A stretch of DNA of 64,000 nucleotides from Pseudomonas sp. efr-133-TYG-5. GTDB taxonomy: Bacteria > Pseudomonadota > Gammaproteobacteria > Pseudomonadales > Pseudomonadaceae. Shown piece after piece: positions 16,518 through 26,321 of the stretch. How positions within the stretch are numbered: the stretch's first letter is position 1; each line of letters begins with the position of its first letter. The stretch is taken from assembly GCF_030209175.1 (NCBI RefSeq), contig NZ_JARVSM010000010.1:124001-188000 (forward strand), in the 5' to 3' direction. The position numbers and the translations under genes were made by a program. The notes under the pieces are model-generated. The model ran no database searches. It was not told the origin of the DNA and saw nothing but the letters and a program-made list of their open reading frames with translations.

Positions 16518-16754
16518 TCAGTGGCGTGGGGCGGGTTTGCCGTGTTTGGCGCGCAGCGGTTCCAGCAGATCCGACAGGCCGTTGTGATCGATTTCGTGCA
16601 TCAGTGCCAGCAGGCCACCGAGTTCACCGTGGGGAAAACCTTCGCGGGCGAACCAGTTCAGGTAGGGCCCAGGGAGGTCGGCGATGATCCGCCCTTTGTA
16701 TTTGCCGAAGGGCATCTCGCGGGTGATCAGCAGTTCGAGCTTTTCGGGATTCAT
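16518..16754 (-). CDS. Small DUF3820-type protein
   Basis: This 78-aa protein (MNPEKLELLITREMPFGKY start) shows the DUF3820 pattern: MPFGKYKGRIIADLP followed by YLNWFAREGFPHGELGGLL. The open frame runs 24 residues further upstream, but the homologous part begins at the ATG at 16754. The family has been labelled a putative quorum-sensing-regulated factor in databases (from memory); its biochemical role is unknown. It probably forms a unit with the aminotransferase gene downstream. Confidence 0.75.
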   Translation of the reverse strand: MNPEKLELLITREMPFGKYKGRIIADLPGPYLNWFAREGFPHGELGGLLALMHEIDHNGLSDLLEPLRAKHGKPAPRH

Positions 16755-16902
16755 TGCGGGTTCGTCTGGTGTGAAATCATTCTGGAAAATACAGGCATTC
16801 TGCATGCAGGCCAAATGACAGATCATGCAAATAACCGTGATACAGATAGTTCAAAGATATTTAAGTTATTGAAAAATAAGAATTTAATTTTCTTTTGAAA
16901 GC

Positions 16903-16918
16903 TGGCACGCACACTGCA
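16903..16918 (+). promoter_or_regulatory. Sigma-54 (RpoN) promoter
   Basis: TGGCACGCACACTGCA has GG at 16904-16905 and GC at 16916-16917, exactly ten bases apart, matching the -24/-12 consensus. The predicted start is near 16929, 30 bases before the PA2169-like ATG. An A/T-rich stretch upstream includes a one-mismatch IHF-like site at 16862-16874 on the reverse strand. Confidence 0.7.
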
Positions 16919-16958
16919 ATAACCCTTGCATCTTCAACCGACCGCAAGGAATTGAAAA

Positions 16959-17426
16959 ATGACCGACGTTAATAAAGAAGCCATCTCTGTACTCAACGAC
17001 CTGATCGAAACCTGCAAGGACGGCCAGGAAGGGTTCAAGACTTGCGCTGAAGACATCAAGCATCCGGAACTCAAGACTCTGTTCGTGACCCGTTCTGCCG
17101 ATTGCGCAACTGCCGCCGCTGAACTGCAGGCTGAAGTGCGTAAGCTGGGTGGTGATCCGGAAACCTCGACCAGCGTCAGCGGTGACCTGCACCGTCGCTG
17201 GGTCGACGTCAAAGCCATGTTCACCGGCAAGGACGAAGAAGCTGTGCTCAACGAAGCCGAGCGCGGTGAAGACCACGCCCTGAAGGCGTATCGCGAAGCC
17301 CTCGAGAAAATCAACAAGCACAATCTGGTCGGCATTCGTGACCTGGTTGAGCGTCAGTACCACGGCGTACAACGCAACCACGACCAGGTCAAAGCCCTGC
17401 GTAACCAGGCGCGCGCGCGTTCGTAA
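16959..17426 (+). CDS. PA2169-family four-helix-bundle protein (DUF2383)
   Basis: This 155-aa helical protein matches the DUF2383/PA2169 family, ferritin-like bundles of unknown function common in pseudomonads. Blocks: AISVLNDLIETCKDGQEGF at residues 8-26, RSADCATAAAELQAEVRKLGG, and the Glu/His-rich ERGEDHALKAYREAL. AAGGA lies seven bases before the ATG. Its promoter looks sigma-54 dependent, so it is probably induced by a nitrogen, carbon or envelope signal through an enhancer-binding protein not seen here. It is monocistronic, closed by a strong terminator. Confidence 0.85.
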   Translation: MTDVNKEAISVLNDLIETCKDGQEGFKTCAEDIKHPELKTLFVTRSADCATAAAELQAEVRKLGGDPETSTSVSGDLHRRWVDVKAMFTGKDEEAVLNEAERGEDHALKAYREALEKINKHNLVGIRDLVERQYHGVQRNHDQVKALRNQARARS

Positions 17427-17441
17427 GCGTTCGCCGGTTAC

Positions 17442-17470
17442 AAAAAACGCCAGCGAGTCTGGCGTTTTTT
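17442..17470 (+). terminator. Rho-independent terminator
   Basis: Stem aaaaaacgccag (17442-17453), loop cgagt, and a perfect complementary arm ending in a run of T (17459-17470). It may work in both directions, but the MaoC gene on the other strand ends 99 bases further on. Confidence 0.88.
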
Positions 17471-17568
17471 TATGGGCGAAGGAAAAGCCAAAAGCCCGCA
17501 GCCTTGGCCAGCGCCTGCCTTGGAATATGTTTCCCGGCGGGAACTGCCGAAGGCGGCGAGCGTTTCAA

Positions 17569-18039
17569 TCAGCCGATGCTGATCGCCGGCAAAGTCGGCA
17601 GGGTGACGGTCTGCTGCTTGCGTGGCGCGAGGATTTCCGCCTCGCCGTCCACCACCAGCTCATCACGCTGGTTGAACACGCGGGTGGCAATGCGCACGCG
17701 GAATTTCGGCAGTTTCTCGAGGATTTCCAGGCGCACTGTCAGGGTGTCGCCGATCTTCACCGGTTTCTGGAAGCTCATCTGCTGACCGATGTAGATGGTG
17801 CCCGGTCCAGGCAACTCGCAGGCAACCGCCGCGCTGATCAGCGCGCCACTGAACATGCCGTGGGCGATGCGCTCCTTGAACATGCTGGCGGCGGCGAACT
17901 CGGCGTCCAGGTGCACCGGGTTGTGGTCGCCGGACATTGCCGCGAACAGTTGGATGTCGCGCTCTTCGACGGTCTTGCTGTAGCTGGCGGTCTGGCCCAC
18001 TTCGAGGGCTTCGTAAGGGATGTTGGTAACCTGGGTCAT
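17569..18039 (-). CDS. MaoC-family (R)-specific enoyl-CoA hydratase/dehydratase
   Basis: This 156-aa hot-dog-fold protein carries the MaoC hydratase signature FAAMSGDHNPVHLDAEFAA near residue 32, with the catalytic Asp and His, then HGMFSGALISAAV. Such enzymes hydrate trans-2-enoyl-CoA to (R)-3-hydroxyacyl-CoA. The ATG at 18039 has AGGAA ten bases upstream; the open frame continues 12 residues further without support. The gene follows the hydrolase gene by 42 bases and sits divergently from fadD2-fadD1, the same order as PA3302-PA3301/fadD2-fadD1 in P. aeruginosa (from memory), so a role in fatty-acid use is likely. Confidence 0.88.
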   Translation of the reverse strand: MTQVTNIPYEALEVGQTASYSKTVEERDIQLFAAMSGDHNPVHLDAEFAAASMFKERIAHGMFSGALISAAVACELPGPGTIYIGQQMSFQKPVKIGDTLTVRLEILEKLPKFRVRIATRVFNQRDELVVDGEAEILAPRKQQTVTLPTLPAISIG

Positions 18040-18081
18040 CGGTTTCGATTCCTGTGCTGGATCACATCGATCCATGAAAAG

Positions 18082-19026
18082 TTATTCGCTGCGGTGAGGC
18101 CGGCGGTGGCTCAGGGCCTGGTCGATCCAGGCCAGCACATCGGCGCTCACTTCGTCGCGGTTGCTCTCGTTGAACAATTCGTGCCGCGCCTGCGGGTAGA
18201 TCTTCAGTTGCAGGTTCTGGCTGCCGCCGGCGCGCAAGGCGTTGGCCAGATCAGTCAGACGCTTGCTCTCACTCACCGGATCACATTCGCCGCCGATCAC
18301 CAGCAACGGCAGGCCCGGATCGATCTGGGCGAGATTGGACGCTTTGCTGATTTGCTGCAAGCCGCCGAGCAGGTCGATCCACAGTTGATTGGTGCAGCGA
18401 AAGCCGCACAGCGGATCGGCGACGTACTTGTCGACTTCCGCCGGATCGCGGCTAAGCCAGTCGAATGGCGTGCGCACCGGTTTGAATGTGTTGTTGAACG
18501 AGCCGAACGACAGCCATTCGATCAGGGCGCTGCGACCCTTGCCGCCCTGGCGCAGTTTTTCCAGGCGGGCGATCTGGCGTGCCGCGCGATACAGGGCGAT
18601 CGGCTGGAAGTTCGAACCGCTGAGGATCGCGCCGTGCAGGCTGGCGCTGTGATGCAGCAGATAGGCCTGGGCCAGGTAGCTGCCCATGCTGTGCCCGAGC
18701 AGCACGATCGGCACGTTCGGATGACGCTGGCCGATGCGCTGGTTGAGGCTGGCCAGATCACCGACCACCTTGCACCAGCCATCGTCATCGGCGAAATGCC
18801 CGAGGGTGCCGTTTTCCGCGGTGCGGCCATGCCCACGCAAGTCCGGGGCATACACGCCATAGCCTTGCTCGCACAGGGTCTGTGCCAGTCGCGCGTAGCG
18901 GCCGCTGTGCTCGGCCATGCCGTGCGCCAGCAGAATCACCGCTTTCATCGGCGTGCCGGGCAACCACTGGTTGACGAACAGGCGGCTGCGGTCACTCGCG
19001 TCCAGCCAGAAGGTGTCGTGGATCAT
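18082..19026 (-). CDS. Alpha/beta hydrolase, lysophospholipase/monoacylglycerol lipase-like
   Basis: This 314-aa Hydrolase_4-type protein has the block LLAHGMAEHSGRYARLAQ near residue 32, YGVYAPDLRGHGRT, the nucleophile elbow VLLGHSMGSYLA near 108-119 (Ser of GHSMG), and late IGGECDPVS (Asp) and ARHELFNE (His). There is no signal peptide, so it acts in the cytoplasm. Next to MaoC and two acyl-CoA ligases, it likely frees fatty acids for activation by FadD. Exact lipid substrate is unknown. Confidence 0.87.
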   Translation of the reverse strand: MIHDTFWLDASDRSRLFVNQWLPGTPMKAVILLAHGMAEHSGRYARLAQTLCEQGYGVYAPDLRGHGRTAENGTLGHFADDDGWCKVVGDLASLNQRIGQRHPNVPIVLLGHSMGSYLAQAYLLHHSASLHGAILSGSNFQPIALYRAARQIARLEKLRQGGKGRSALIEWLSFGSFNNTFKPVRTPFDWLSRDPAEVDKYVADPLCGFRCTNQLWIDLLGGLQQISKASNLAQIDPGLPLLVIGGECDPVSESKRLTDLANALRAGGSQNLQLKIYPQARHELFNESNRDEVSADVLAWIDQALSHRRPHRSE

Positions 19027-19255
19027 GGCGCTTCCTTTTGCTGCATGGGCTCATGGACGTTGCATCTTATAGCGTGTCCGATCAGCCCACGCCACGGCAG
19101 GAAGATTCACACGATCAATGACGATGCCGGCCATATTTGCCTGATTGACCATAGCTGCTAGTGTCCGTGAAGCTCCGCTTTTCGCATTCGGCCCTCTGAA
19201 GGATCAGACACAAATGACCGAAAAGCGGCCCCGGATCGGCTCAGGTAAAGAGGAC

Positions 19256-19263
19256 AAGAACAA
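19256..19263 (+). promoter_or_regulatory. Candidate Crc/Hfq (CA) motif at the fadD2 start
   Basis: AAGAACAA fits AANAANAA and touches the A of the ATG at 19263, just after the AGAGGA ribosome-binding site. Confidence 0.35.
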
Positions 19264-20951
19264 TGCAACCTGATTTCTGGAATGACAAACGCCCGGCGGG
19301 CGTACCCCTGGACATCGACGTGAACGAGTTCAAGTCGGTGATCGAGGTGTTCGAGCGTTCCTGCAAGAAATTCGCTGACCGCCCGGCGTTCAGCAACATG
19401 GGCGTGACCCTGACCTACGCTGAGCTGGAGCGTTACAGCGCCGCTTTCGCCGGTTATCTGCAAGCCCACACCGATCTGGTGCCGGGGGATCGCATTGCGG
19501 TGCAGATGCCCAACGTCCTGCATTACCCGATTGCCGTGTTCGGCGCGCTGCGCGCCGGACTGATCGTGGTCAACACCAACCCGTTGTATACCGCGCGGGA
19601 AATGCGCCACCAGTTCAAGGATTCCGGGGCCCGGGCGCTGGTGTACCTGAACCTGTTCGGGCAGAAAGTCCAGGAAGTGCTGGCCGATACCGACCTGCAG
19701 TACCTGATCGAAGCGAAGATGGGCGACCTGATGCCTACCGCCAAGGGCTGGCTGGTCAATACCCTGGTCAGCAAAGTGAAGAAAATGGTGCCGGCCTATT
19801 CGCTGCCCCAGGCGATCTCCTTCAAAAGCGCGTTGCGCCTGGGCCGGGGCCTGGGCATCAAGCCGCTGAAAGCCGGCCTCGACGATATCGCGGTGCTGCA
19901 ATACACCGGCGGCACCACCGGCCTGGCCAAGGGCGCGATGCTCACCCACGGCAACCTGGTGGCGAACATGCAGCAGGTGCGCGCCTGTCTCGGCCAGTTC
20001 GGCAGCGATGGCCAGCCGTTGTTGCGCGAGGGCCAGGAGGTGATGATCGCGCCACTGCCGCTGTACCACATCTATGCCTTCACCGCGAATTGCATGTGCA
20101 TGATGGTGTCCGGCAATCACAACGTGCTGATTACCAACCCGCGGGACATCGGCGGCTTCATCAAGGAACTGAAAAACTGGCGCTTCTCGGCGCTGCTGGG
20201 GCTCAACACGCTGTTCGTCGCGCTGATGGACCACCCGGACTTCAAGACCCTGGATTTCTCCACCCTGAAGCTCACCAACTCCGGTGGCACCGCCCTGGTC
20301 AAGGCGACGGCCGAGCGCTGGGAGCAACTCACCGGTTGCCGCATCACCGAGGGCTACGGCCTGACCGAAACCTCGCCGGTGGCCTGCACCAACCCTTATG
20401 GCGAGCTGTCGCGGATCGGCACGGTCGGCCTGCCGGTGCCGGGCACGCAACTGAAAGTCATCAACGATGACGGCGTCGAGCAGCCGCCGGGCGAGCGCGG
20501 CGAGCTGTGCATCAAGGGCCCGCAGATCATGAAGGGTTACTGGCACAAACCCGAGGCCACCGCCGAGGTGCTGGATGCCGACGGCTGGTTCAAGTCCGGC
20601 GACATCGCGGTGATCGATCCGGACGGCTTCGTGCGCATCGTCGACCGCAAGAAAGACATGATCATCGTCTCCGGGTTCAACGTGTACCCCAACGAGATCG
20701 AAGACGTGGTGATGGCTCACCCGAAAGTCGCCAACTGCGCGGTGATCGGCGTGCCGGACGAGCGTTCCGGCGAGGCGGTGAAACTGTTTGTGGTGGCGCG
20801 CGAGACCGGGGTCAGCCTGGAAGAGCTCAAGGCCTACTGCAAAGAGAATTTCACCGCCTACAAAGTGCCGAAGCACATCGTTCTGCGTGAGTCATTGCCG
20901 ATGACGCCTGTCGGCAAGATTCTGCGGCGGGAATTGCGCGATATCGCCTGA
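19263..20951 (+). CDS. fadD2: Long-chain fatty-acid-CoA ligase FadD2
   Basis: This 562-aa ANL-superfamily enzyme activates fatty acids with ATP and CoA. Motifs: P-loop-like YTGGTTGLAKGAMLTHGN near residue 213, GYGLTETSPVACTNP near 363, DGWFKSGDIAV near 440, RKKDMIIVSGFNVYPNEIE near 463, and the C-terminal Lys in TPVGKILRREL. The order with fadD1 and the divergent hydrolase/MaoC genes matches the P. aeruginosa locus, hence the name. It starts well behind AGAGGA. Confidence 0.93.
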   Translation: MQPDFWNDKRPAGVPLDIDVNEFKSVIEVFERSCKKFADRPAFSNMGVTLTYAELERYSAAFAGYLQAHTDLVPGDRIAVQMPNVLHYPIAVFGALRAGLIVVNTNPLYTAREMRHQFKDSGARALVYLNLFGQKVQEVLADTDLQYLIEAKMGDLMPTAKGWLVNTLVSKVKKMVPAYSLPQAISFKSALRLGRGLGIKPLKAGLDDIAVLQYTGGTTGLAKGAMLTHGNLVANMQQVRACLGQFGSDGQPLLREGQEVMIAPLPLYHIYAFTANCMCMMVSGNHNVLITNPRDIGGFIKELKNWRFSALLGLNTLFVALMDHPDFKTLDFSTLKLTNSGGTALVKATAERWEQLTGCRITEGYGLTETSPVACTNPYGELSRIGTVGLPVPGTQLKVINDDGVEQPPGERGELCIKGPQIMKGYWHKPEATAEVLDADGWFKSGDIAVIDPDGFVRIVDRKKDMIIVSGFNVYPNEIEDVVMAHPKVANCAVIGVPDERSGEAVKLFVVARETGVSLEELKAYCKENFTAYKVPKHIVLRESLPMTPVGKILRRELRDIA

Positions 20952-20964
20952 ACAGGCAAAAGCG

Positions 20965-21037
20965 AAAAGATCGCCGCCTTCGCCATCGCCTGCAGAGCTT
21001 ATTAGCCTGCAAGCGCTGGCGAAGGCGGCGATCTTTT
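20965..21037. repeat. Long perfect inverted repeat between fadD2 and fadD1
   Basis: Arms of 21 bases (20965-20985 and 21017-21037) are perfect complements around a 31-base loop. The arm ends in AAAAG/CTTTT, so it may terminate fadD2 transcripts, yet the stem core gatcgccgccttcgcc looks like a dispersed P. fluorescens repeat. About 250 bases from here to fadD1 hold its own promoter region with no other gene. Confidence 0.8.
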
Positions 21038-21294
21038 GCGTTGAAGGCCCGGAAAATCGGGACTTTCGAGGATTATAGGATTTTTGCTCTAAAATGACTG
21101 CCAGCAGTTCTTGAGTCATGGAAGTGACTGTAGGGGCCGCTTTTGGCTCTAGTCGACCCTTGGCAAAGCTGCTACTCTCGGCGCGCTTTGTGACTTCTCG
21201 GCCTTGTAAAAAGCCAGACTCACCAATAAACAAACACCAATAATAATCGCATCAAATGCGGTGCTGAATTCGCGTTGCTGAGGAGTGGGCTTCC

Positions 21295-22992
<1,698 letters not shown>

Positions 22993-23000
22993 AACCAGAA

Positions 23001-23024
23001 AGCCCCGCAGATGCGGGGCTTTTT
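23001..23024 (+). terminator. Rho-independent terminator of fadD1
   Basis: Stem agccccgca / tgcggggct with a two-base loop at 23001-23020 and a T run. Confidence 0.88.
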
Positions 23025-23039
23025 GTTGGCGTGGAACAT

Positions 23040-23124
23040 GATCGTTCCCACACTCTGCGTGCTGACGCATCCCGGGACGCGGAGCGTCCGGGGCGGAATT
23101 CCCACACGTAGCGGGGGAACGATC
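23040..23124. repeat. Dispersed inverted repeat (gatcgttccc ... gggaacgatc)
   Basis: Terminal arms gatcgttccc (23040-23049) and gggaacgatc (23115-23124) enclose degenerate inner repeats around acgcggagcgt. The look is that of a known P. fluorescens extragenic repeat family, somewhat decayed. Confidence 0.65.
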
Positions 23125-23136
23125 AGCGTAGAAGTC

Positions 23137-23514
23137 TTACTGACGGAACGGCGCAAAGTTGACGTTGGTGCCCGCCGGACGCATGTCCTGCAGGTACGAA
23201 TCCTTGTCCGCGCTCAGCTCCAGGCTCAGGGCGGCCTTGCGCTTGCCTTCGTTGCGGATCACCAGGCCTTCGAGTTTTTCGCGCAGGAACACGGTCGGCA
23301 CCTTCAGGTGCAGCAGCTCATCGGTGGCCGGGGTGTGCATCAACAGGTGAATCCACTCGTACTGACCGACCGCCAGGCGCGACACCGGCAGGTCGAACCA
23401 CCAGATATTGCGGTTGCGGTTCAGTTCGGCGAAGTGGCAGTTGTTGACGCCGAGCACGGCACCGCCCAGTTCCTGGTTTCTACGGGCAATGGCCTGCTTT
23501 TTATCGAGTTTCAT
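23137..23514 (-). CDS. Conserved hypothetical protein
   Basis: This 125-aa protein starts at the ATG at 23514 (MKLDKKQAIARRN), with AGGAA six bases upstream; the open frame continues far upstream antisense to csbD, but that part is not credible. It has no signal peptide or membrane helix. Visible blocks include NRNIWWFDLPVSRLAVGQY and EWIHLLMHTP; a basic N-terminus is followed by a mixed alpha/beta pattern. I do not recognise the family. Neighbours (fadD1, csbD) give no functional clue. Confidence 0.7.
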   Translation of the reverse strand: MKLDKKQAIARRNQELGGAVLGVNNCHFAELNRNRNIWWFDLPVSRLAVGQYEWIHLLMHTPATDELLHLKVPTVFLREKLEGLVIRNEGKRKAALSLELSADKDSYLQDMRPAGTNVNFAPFRQ

Positions 23515-23710
23515 AACGTTCCTGCGGGATCTGATCTTCAGCGCTGCGCGCCCATATACCGGGCATTCTCGGGGGTTGGCCGGCAAACATAAAGCCCAAC
23601 GTGTCGGTAGCGACGAAATCGCCCTGAAAATAAATGAAACTTGGCGCAAACCCGGCCAGTCAATCATTACGTACTGACTTTTCCCCGTTAATGCACCAAG
23701 GAGAAACACC

Positions 23711-23902
23711 ATGAGTAGCACAGGCGATAAAGTAAAAGGCATGGCCAACGAAGCAGTCGGCAACGTCAAGCAAGGCGTCGGCAAGGCTACCGACAACACC
23801 AAGCTGCAAGCCGAGGGCAAGCTGCAGGAGAAAAAAGGCGAGGCCCAGCAAGCCGTGGGCAAAGCCAAGGACGCGATCAAGAAAGGCGTCGACAAGGCTT
23901 GA
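23711..23902 (+). CDS. CsbD-family stress protein
   Basis: This 63-aa hydrophilic Lys/Ala/Gly-rich protein starts DKVKGMANEAVGNVKQGVGK, the CsbD pattern, and repeats helical segments of the type KGxAxxAxGxxK. CsbD proteins accumulate in general stress; molecular function is unknown. GGAGA lies eight bases upstream. It is monocistronic, with a terminator right after. Confidence 0.88.
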   Translation: MSSTGDKVKGMANEAVGNVKQGVGKATDNTKLQAEGKLQEKKGEAQQAVGKAKDAIKKGVDKA

Positions 23903-23927
23903 TCCAGCCTTGAACGAAACACAGAAG

Positions 23928-23952
23928 CGGCCATCCAAGGATGGCCGTTTTT
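23928..23952 (+). terminator. Rho-independent terminator of csbD-family gene
   Basis: Stem cggccat / atggccg (23928-23934 with 23941-23947) followed by five T. Confidence 0.82.
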
Positions 23953-24082
23953 GTATGTCGTTTACCTGCAGTCACGCATTCCAGTGTTTCAAAGTCGCCG
24001 ACAACTAGGCTACTTTGAGCAGAGACAAACGGCCCCTGAGTCGCCACGACTTCAACCTGTTCTGCGGCGAAAGGAGACGCGA

Positions 24083-25033
24083 ATGATTTTTCCGGACATG
24101 AAAGGTCTGCCCCTGCACCGAGTGATGGTGCGTACGATCACCGAATTCGTCGACGACGAAATGTCGACTTATGCCTCGGCACTGGCCTACCAGATGCTGT
24201 TCTCGCTGTTCCCGTTCATTCTGTTCCTGATTGCCCTGATCGGCTTCCTGCATCTGCCGGACTTCTTCTCCTGGCTGCGCCTGCAATCGGAGCTGGTGTT
24301 GCCGCCCCAGGCGCTGGAGCAGGTCAACCCGGTGATCGATCAGTTGCAGCAATCCAAGGGTGGCCTGCTCTCGGTCGGTATCGTCATCGCCCTGTACACC
24401 GCGTCGGCCGGCGTGCGCCTGATGATGAGCGCAATGAACGCCGCCTACGACGTGGTCGAAGGGCGCCCGGTGTGGAAGCGTTTCCCGCTCTCTGTCATCT
24501 ACACCGTCGGCATCGCCGGCATGTTGCTGGTGGCCGCCGCACTGATGGTGCTCGGGCCGCAGGTGATGGGCTGGATTGCCGCGCAGGTGGGCCTCGAGGA
24601 AGTCATCGTCACGGTGTGGACGATCGCCCGCTGGCCGGTGATCGTGATCCTGATGATGGTCGCCGTGGCGTTGATCTACTACGTCATGCCGGACGTCAAG
24701 CAGGAGTTCCGCTTCATCACCCCGGGCTCGGTGCTGGCGGTCGTGGTATGGATCATCGCCTCGCTGGGTTTCGCCTTTTACGTCAAGACATTCGCCAACT
24801 ACAACGCCATGTATGGCAGCATCGGGGCGATCATCGTGCTGCTGCTGTATTTCTACATTTCTTCCGCCGTGCTGTTGCTCGGCGCGGAAATGAACGCGGT
24901 GATCGAACACATGTCCAGCGAGGGCAAGGATCCGGGCGAGAAAGTCCCCGGCGAGACCGCTGAACAGCCCAAACAACATGTTTCCGGACTTGGCCGCGAT
25001 CACTCGCTCAAGCCGAACACTGACGAAGCCTGA
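24083..25033 (+). CDS. YihY/BrkB-family inner-membrane protein
   Basis: This 316-aa integral membrane protein starts at the ATG at 24083, behind AAGGAG. The family block EMSTYASALAYQMLFSLFPF near residue 26 is followed by about six membrane helices, and TPGSVLAVVVWIIASLGFAFYV and YGSIGAIIVLLLYFYISS are typical of YihY proteins, once misnamed RNase BN. A hydrophilic tail of about 50 residues ends the protein. Function is unknown; some members affect virulence or osmotic tolerance. It precedes def by two bases and is probably co-transcribed. Confidence 0.88.
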   Translation: MIFPDMKGLPLHRVMVRTITEFVDDEMSTYASALAYQMLFSLFPFILFLIALIGFLHLPDFFSWLRLQSELVLPPQALEQVNPVIDQLQQSKGGLLSVGIVIALYTASAGVRLMMSAMNAAYDVVEGRPVWKRFPLSVIYTVGIAGMLLVAAALMVLGPQVMGWIAAQVGLEEVIVTVWTIARWPVIVILMMVAVALIYYVMPDVKQEFRFITPGSVLAVVVWIIASLGFAFYVKTFANYNAMYGSIGAIIVLLLYFYISSAVLLLGAEMNAVIEHMSSEGKDPGEKVPGETAEQPKQHVSGLGRDHSLKPNTDEA

Positions 25034-25035
25034 TC

Positions 25036-25575
25036 ATGATCCGTGAAATTCTCAAAATGGGTGACGAGCGCCTGCTGCGCATTGCACCGCCGGTGCCGGT
25101 CGAGATGTTCGACAGCGCCGAACTGTGGCAACTGATCGACGACATGTTCCAGACCATGGAAAGCGTCGGCGGTGTCGGCCTGGCCGCGCCGCAGATCGGC
25201 GTCGACCTGCAACTGGTGATTTTCGGCTTCGAGCACAGCGAACGCTACCCGGACGCCGAGGCGGTGCCGCAGACGATTCTGATCAACCCGTTGATCACGC
25301 CGCTCAGTCCGTTGCTGGAAGAAGGCTTCGAAGGCTGTCTGTCGGTGCCCGGCCTGCGCGGCGCGGTGGAGCGTTATCAGCAGATCCGCTACGAGGGTTT
25401 CGATCCCAAGGGCGAGCCGATCGTACGGGTGGCCTCGGGCTTCCACGCGCGGGTGGTGCAGCATGAATGCGATCACCTGATCGGCCGGCTGTATCCGTCG
25501 CGGATCACCGACTTCAGCAAGTTCGGCTTTACCGAGGTGATGTTTCCCGATCTCGATCCCAACGCCGACGATTAA
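25036..25575 (+). CDS. def: Peptide deformylase
   Basis: This 179-aa metalloenzyme removes the N-formyl group from nascent proteins. All three signatures are present: GVGLAAPQIG near residue 48, EGCLSVPG near 97 (metal Cys) and QHECDHL near 141 (two metal His and catalytic Glu). It is the non-fmt-linked paralogue type: no fmt gene is adjacent, so this is probably an additional deformylase beside the main fmt-linked one. It converges on the acetyltransferase gene with a four-base overlap. Confidence 0.92.
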   Translation: MIREILKMGDERLLRIAPPVPVEMFDSAELWQLIDDMFQTMESVGGVGLAAPQIGVDLQLVIFGFEHSERYPDAEAVPQTILINPLITPLSPLLEEGFEGCLSVPGLRGAVERYQQIRYEGFDPKGEPIVRVASGFHARVVQHECDHLIGRLYPSRITDFSKFGFTEVMFPDLDPNADD

Positions 25576-25994
25576 GCCCGCGGGGCCGGCATCAGGCCCA
25601 TGGCAATCATCGGTTTGCTGCGCGCGTAGCGGCTCAGGCGCTCGGCCATGGCATAGGGCAGGGCGGGGTCGAAACTGAAGCCGCGGCGCTCGTAGAAGCC
25701 GCGCAGATCCGGATGGCAGAACAGCCACACCGGTTCCTGCAGATCCTGCACGGCGGCGGCGATCAGTTGCGCGGCGATGCCCTGTTCGCGGCACGCCGGG
25801 TCGACCAACAACCCGGTCAACCAATGTCCGCCCGCCACCGGTCGCAGGCACAGTGCGGCGACGATCTCTTCGCGGCGCGCCACCCACAGCTGCGCATCAC
25901 GCACGGCTTTCATCGACGATTGATGGCGGCGGTAGAACTTGTTCATCAGGGGCCAGGACAGGGCGTCCAGTTGGGCGTAACGCAGGTCGTTCAT
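25572..25994 (-). CDS. GNAT-family acetyltransferase
   Basis: This 140-aa protein starts at MNDLRYAQLD (ATG 25994). The acetyl-CoA motif A reads LTGLLVDPACREQGIAAQLI near residue 58, with the Q/RxxGxA pattern as REQGIA; a later block FYERRGFSFD near 97 is typical. Substrate unknown. It is convergent with def and its stop overlaps def's stop. Confidence 0.8.
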   Translation of the reverse strand: MNDLRYAQLDALSWPLMNKFYRRHQSSMKAVRDAQLWVARREEIVAALCLRPVAGGHWLTGLLVDPACREQGIAAQLIAAAVQDLQEPVWLFCHPDLRGFYERRGFSFDPALPYAMAERLSRYARSKPMIAMGLMPAPRA

Positions 25995-26095
25995 GGAATC
26001 GGACTGCCGGTGCAAAAGCCCGCGATTATAAAACAACGCACGCGGCGCGATAGGTGTATACCTGAGACACATCCCGTGTGAGTGGAGTACGCATC

Positions 26096-26206
26096 ATGTC
26101 CAAAGGTATGGATTCAAAGAAAGCCGCGAAGAAAAAGCCGCTCAAGACCGCCATCGAGAAACGCCACGAGAAAAAAGCCAAGAAAGTCGACATCTTCGGT
26201 CATTGA
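26096..26206 (+). CDS. Small Lys-rich protein, 36 aa
   Basis: The frame ATG-TGA encodes 36 residues starting MSKGMDSKKAAKKKPLKT and ending KVDIFGH. Twelve Lys and one Arg make it strongly basic. GTGGAG lies eight bases upstream of the ATG, and an inverted repeat follows the stop by 11 bases. The basic character and the defined ends suggest a real small protein, perhaps nucleic-acid or ribosome binding; this is inference. I recall short proteins of this kind in other pseudomonads but cannot name a family. Confidence 0.65.
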   Translation: MSKGMDSKKAAKKKPLKTAIEKRHEKKAKKVDIFGH

Positions 26207-26217
26207 GCACCTCGCTG

Positions 26218-26242
26218 CAGGAGCCCGGTTCTCGGGCTCCTG
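26218..26242 (+). terminator. Hairpin after the 36-aa gene
   Basis: Perfect 10-base stem caggagcccg / cgggctcctg (26218-26227, 26233-26242) with a five-base loop. There is no clear T run, so termination efficiency is uncertain. Confidence 0.55.
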
Positions 26243-26321
26243 TGTCATCGGCAGAAAATAATCTGCAAGATTTCCCCCCGGCGTTGCACAGAGCAGGCAG
26301 ATCCCTGTTCCGAGCCACGCC

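Noticed and set aside
14787..16898. 703-codon forward reading frame covering the dioxygenase and aminotransferase genes
   Set aside because: It is an antisense and off-frame shadow of two genes with clear family motifs; its own product is Arg/Gly/His-rich with no recognisable fold.
21225..21250. PsrA/FadR-type operator upstream of fadD1
   Set aside because: AAACAAACACC and AATAATAA are present, but the required inverted GAAAC/GTTTC arms are not.
23515..23934. N-terminal extension of the 125-aa hypothetical protein to 265 residues
   Set aside because: The extra part is antisense to csbD and has no homology-like pattern; the ATG at 23514 has a good ribosome site.
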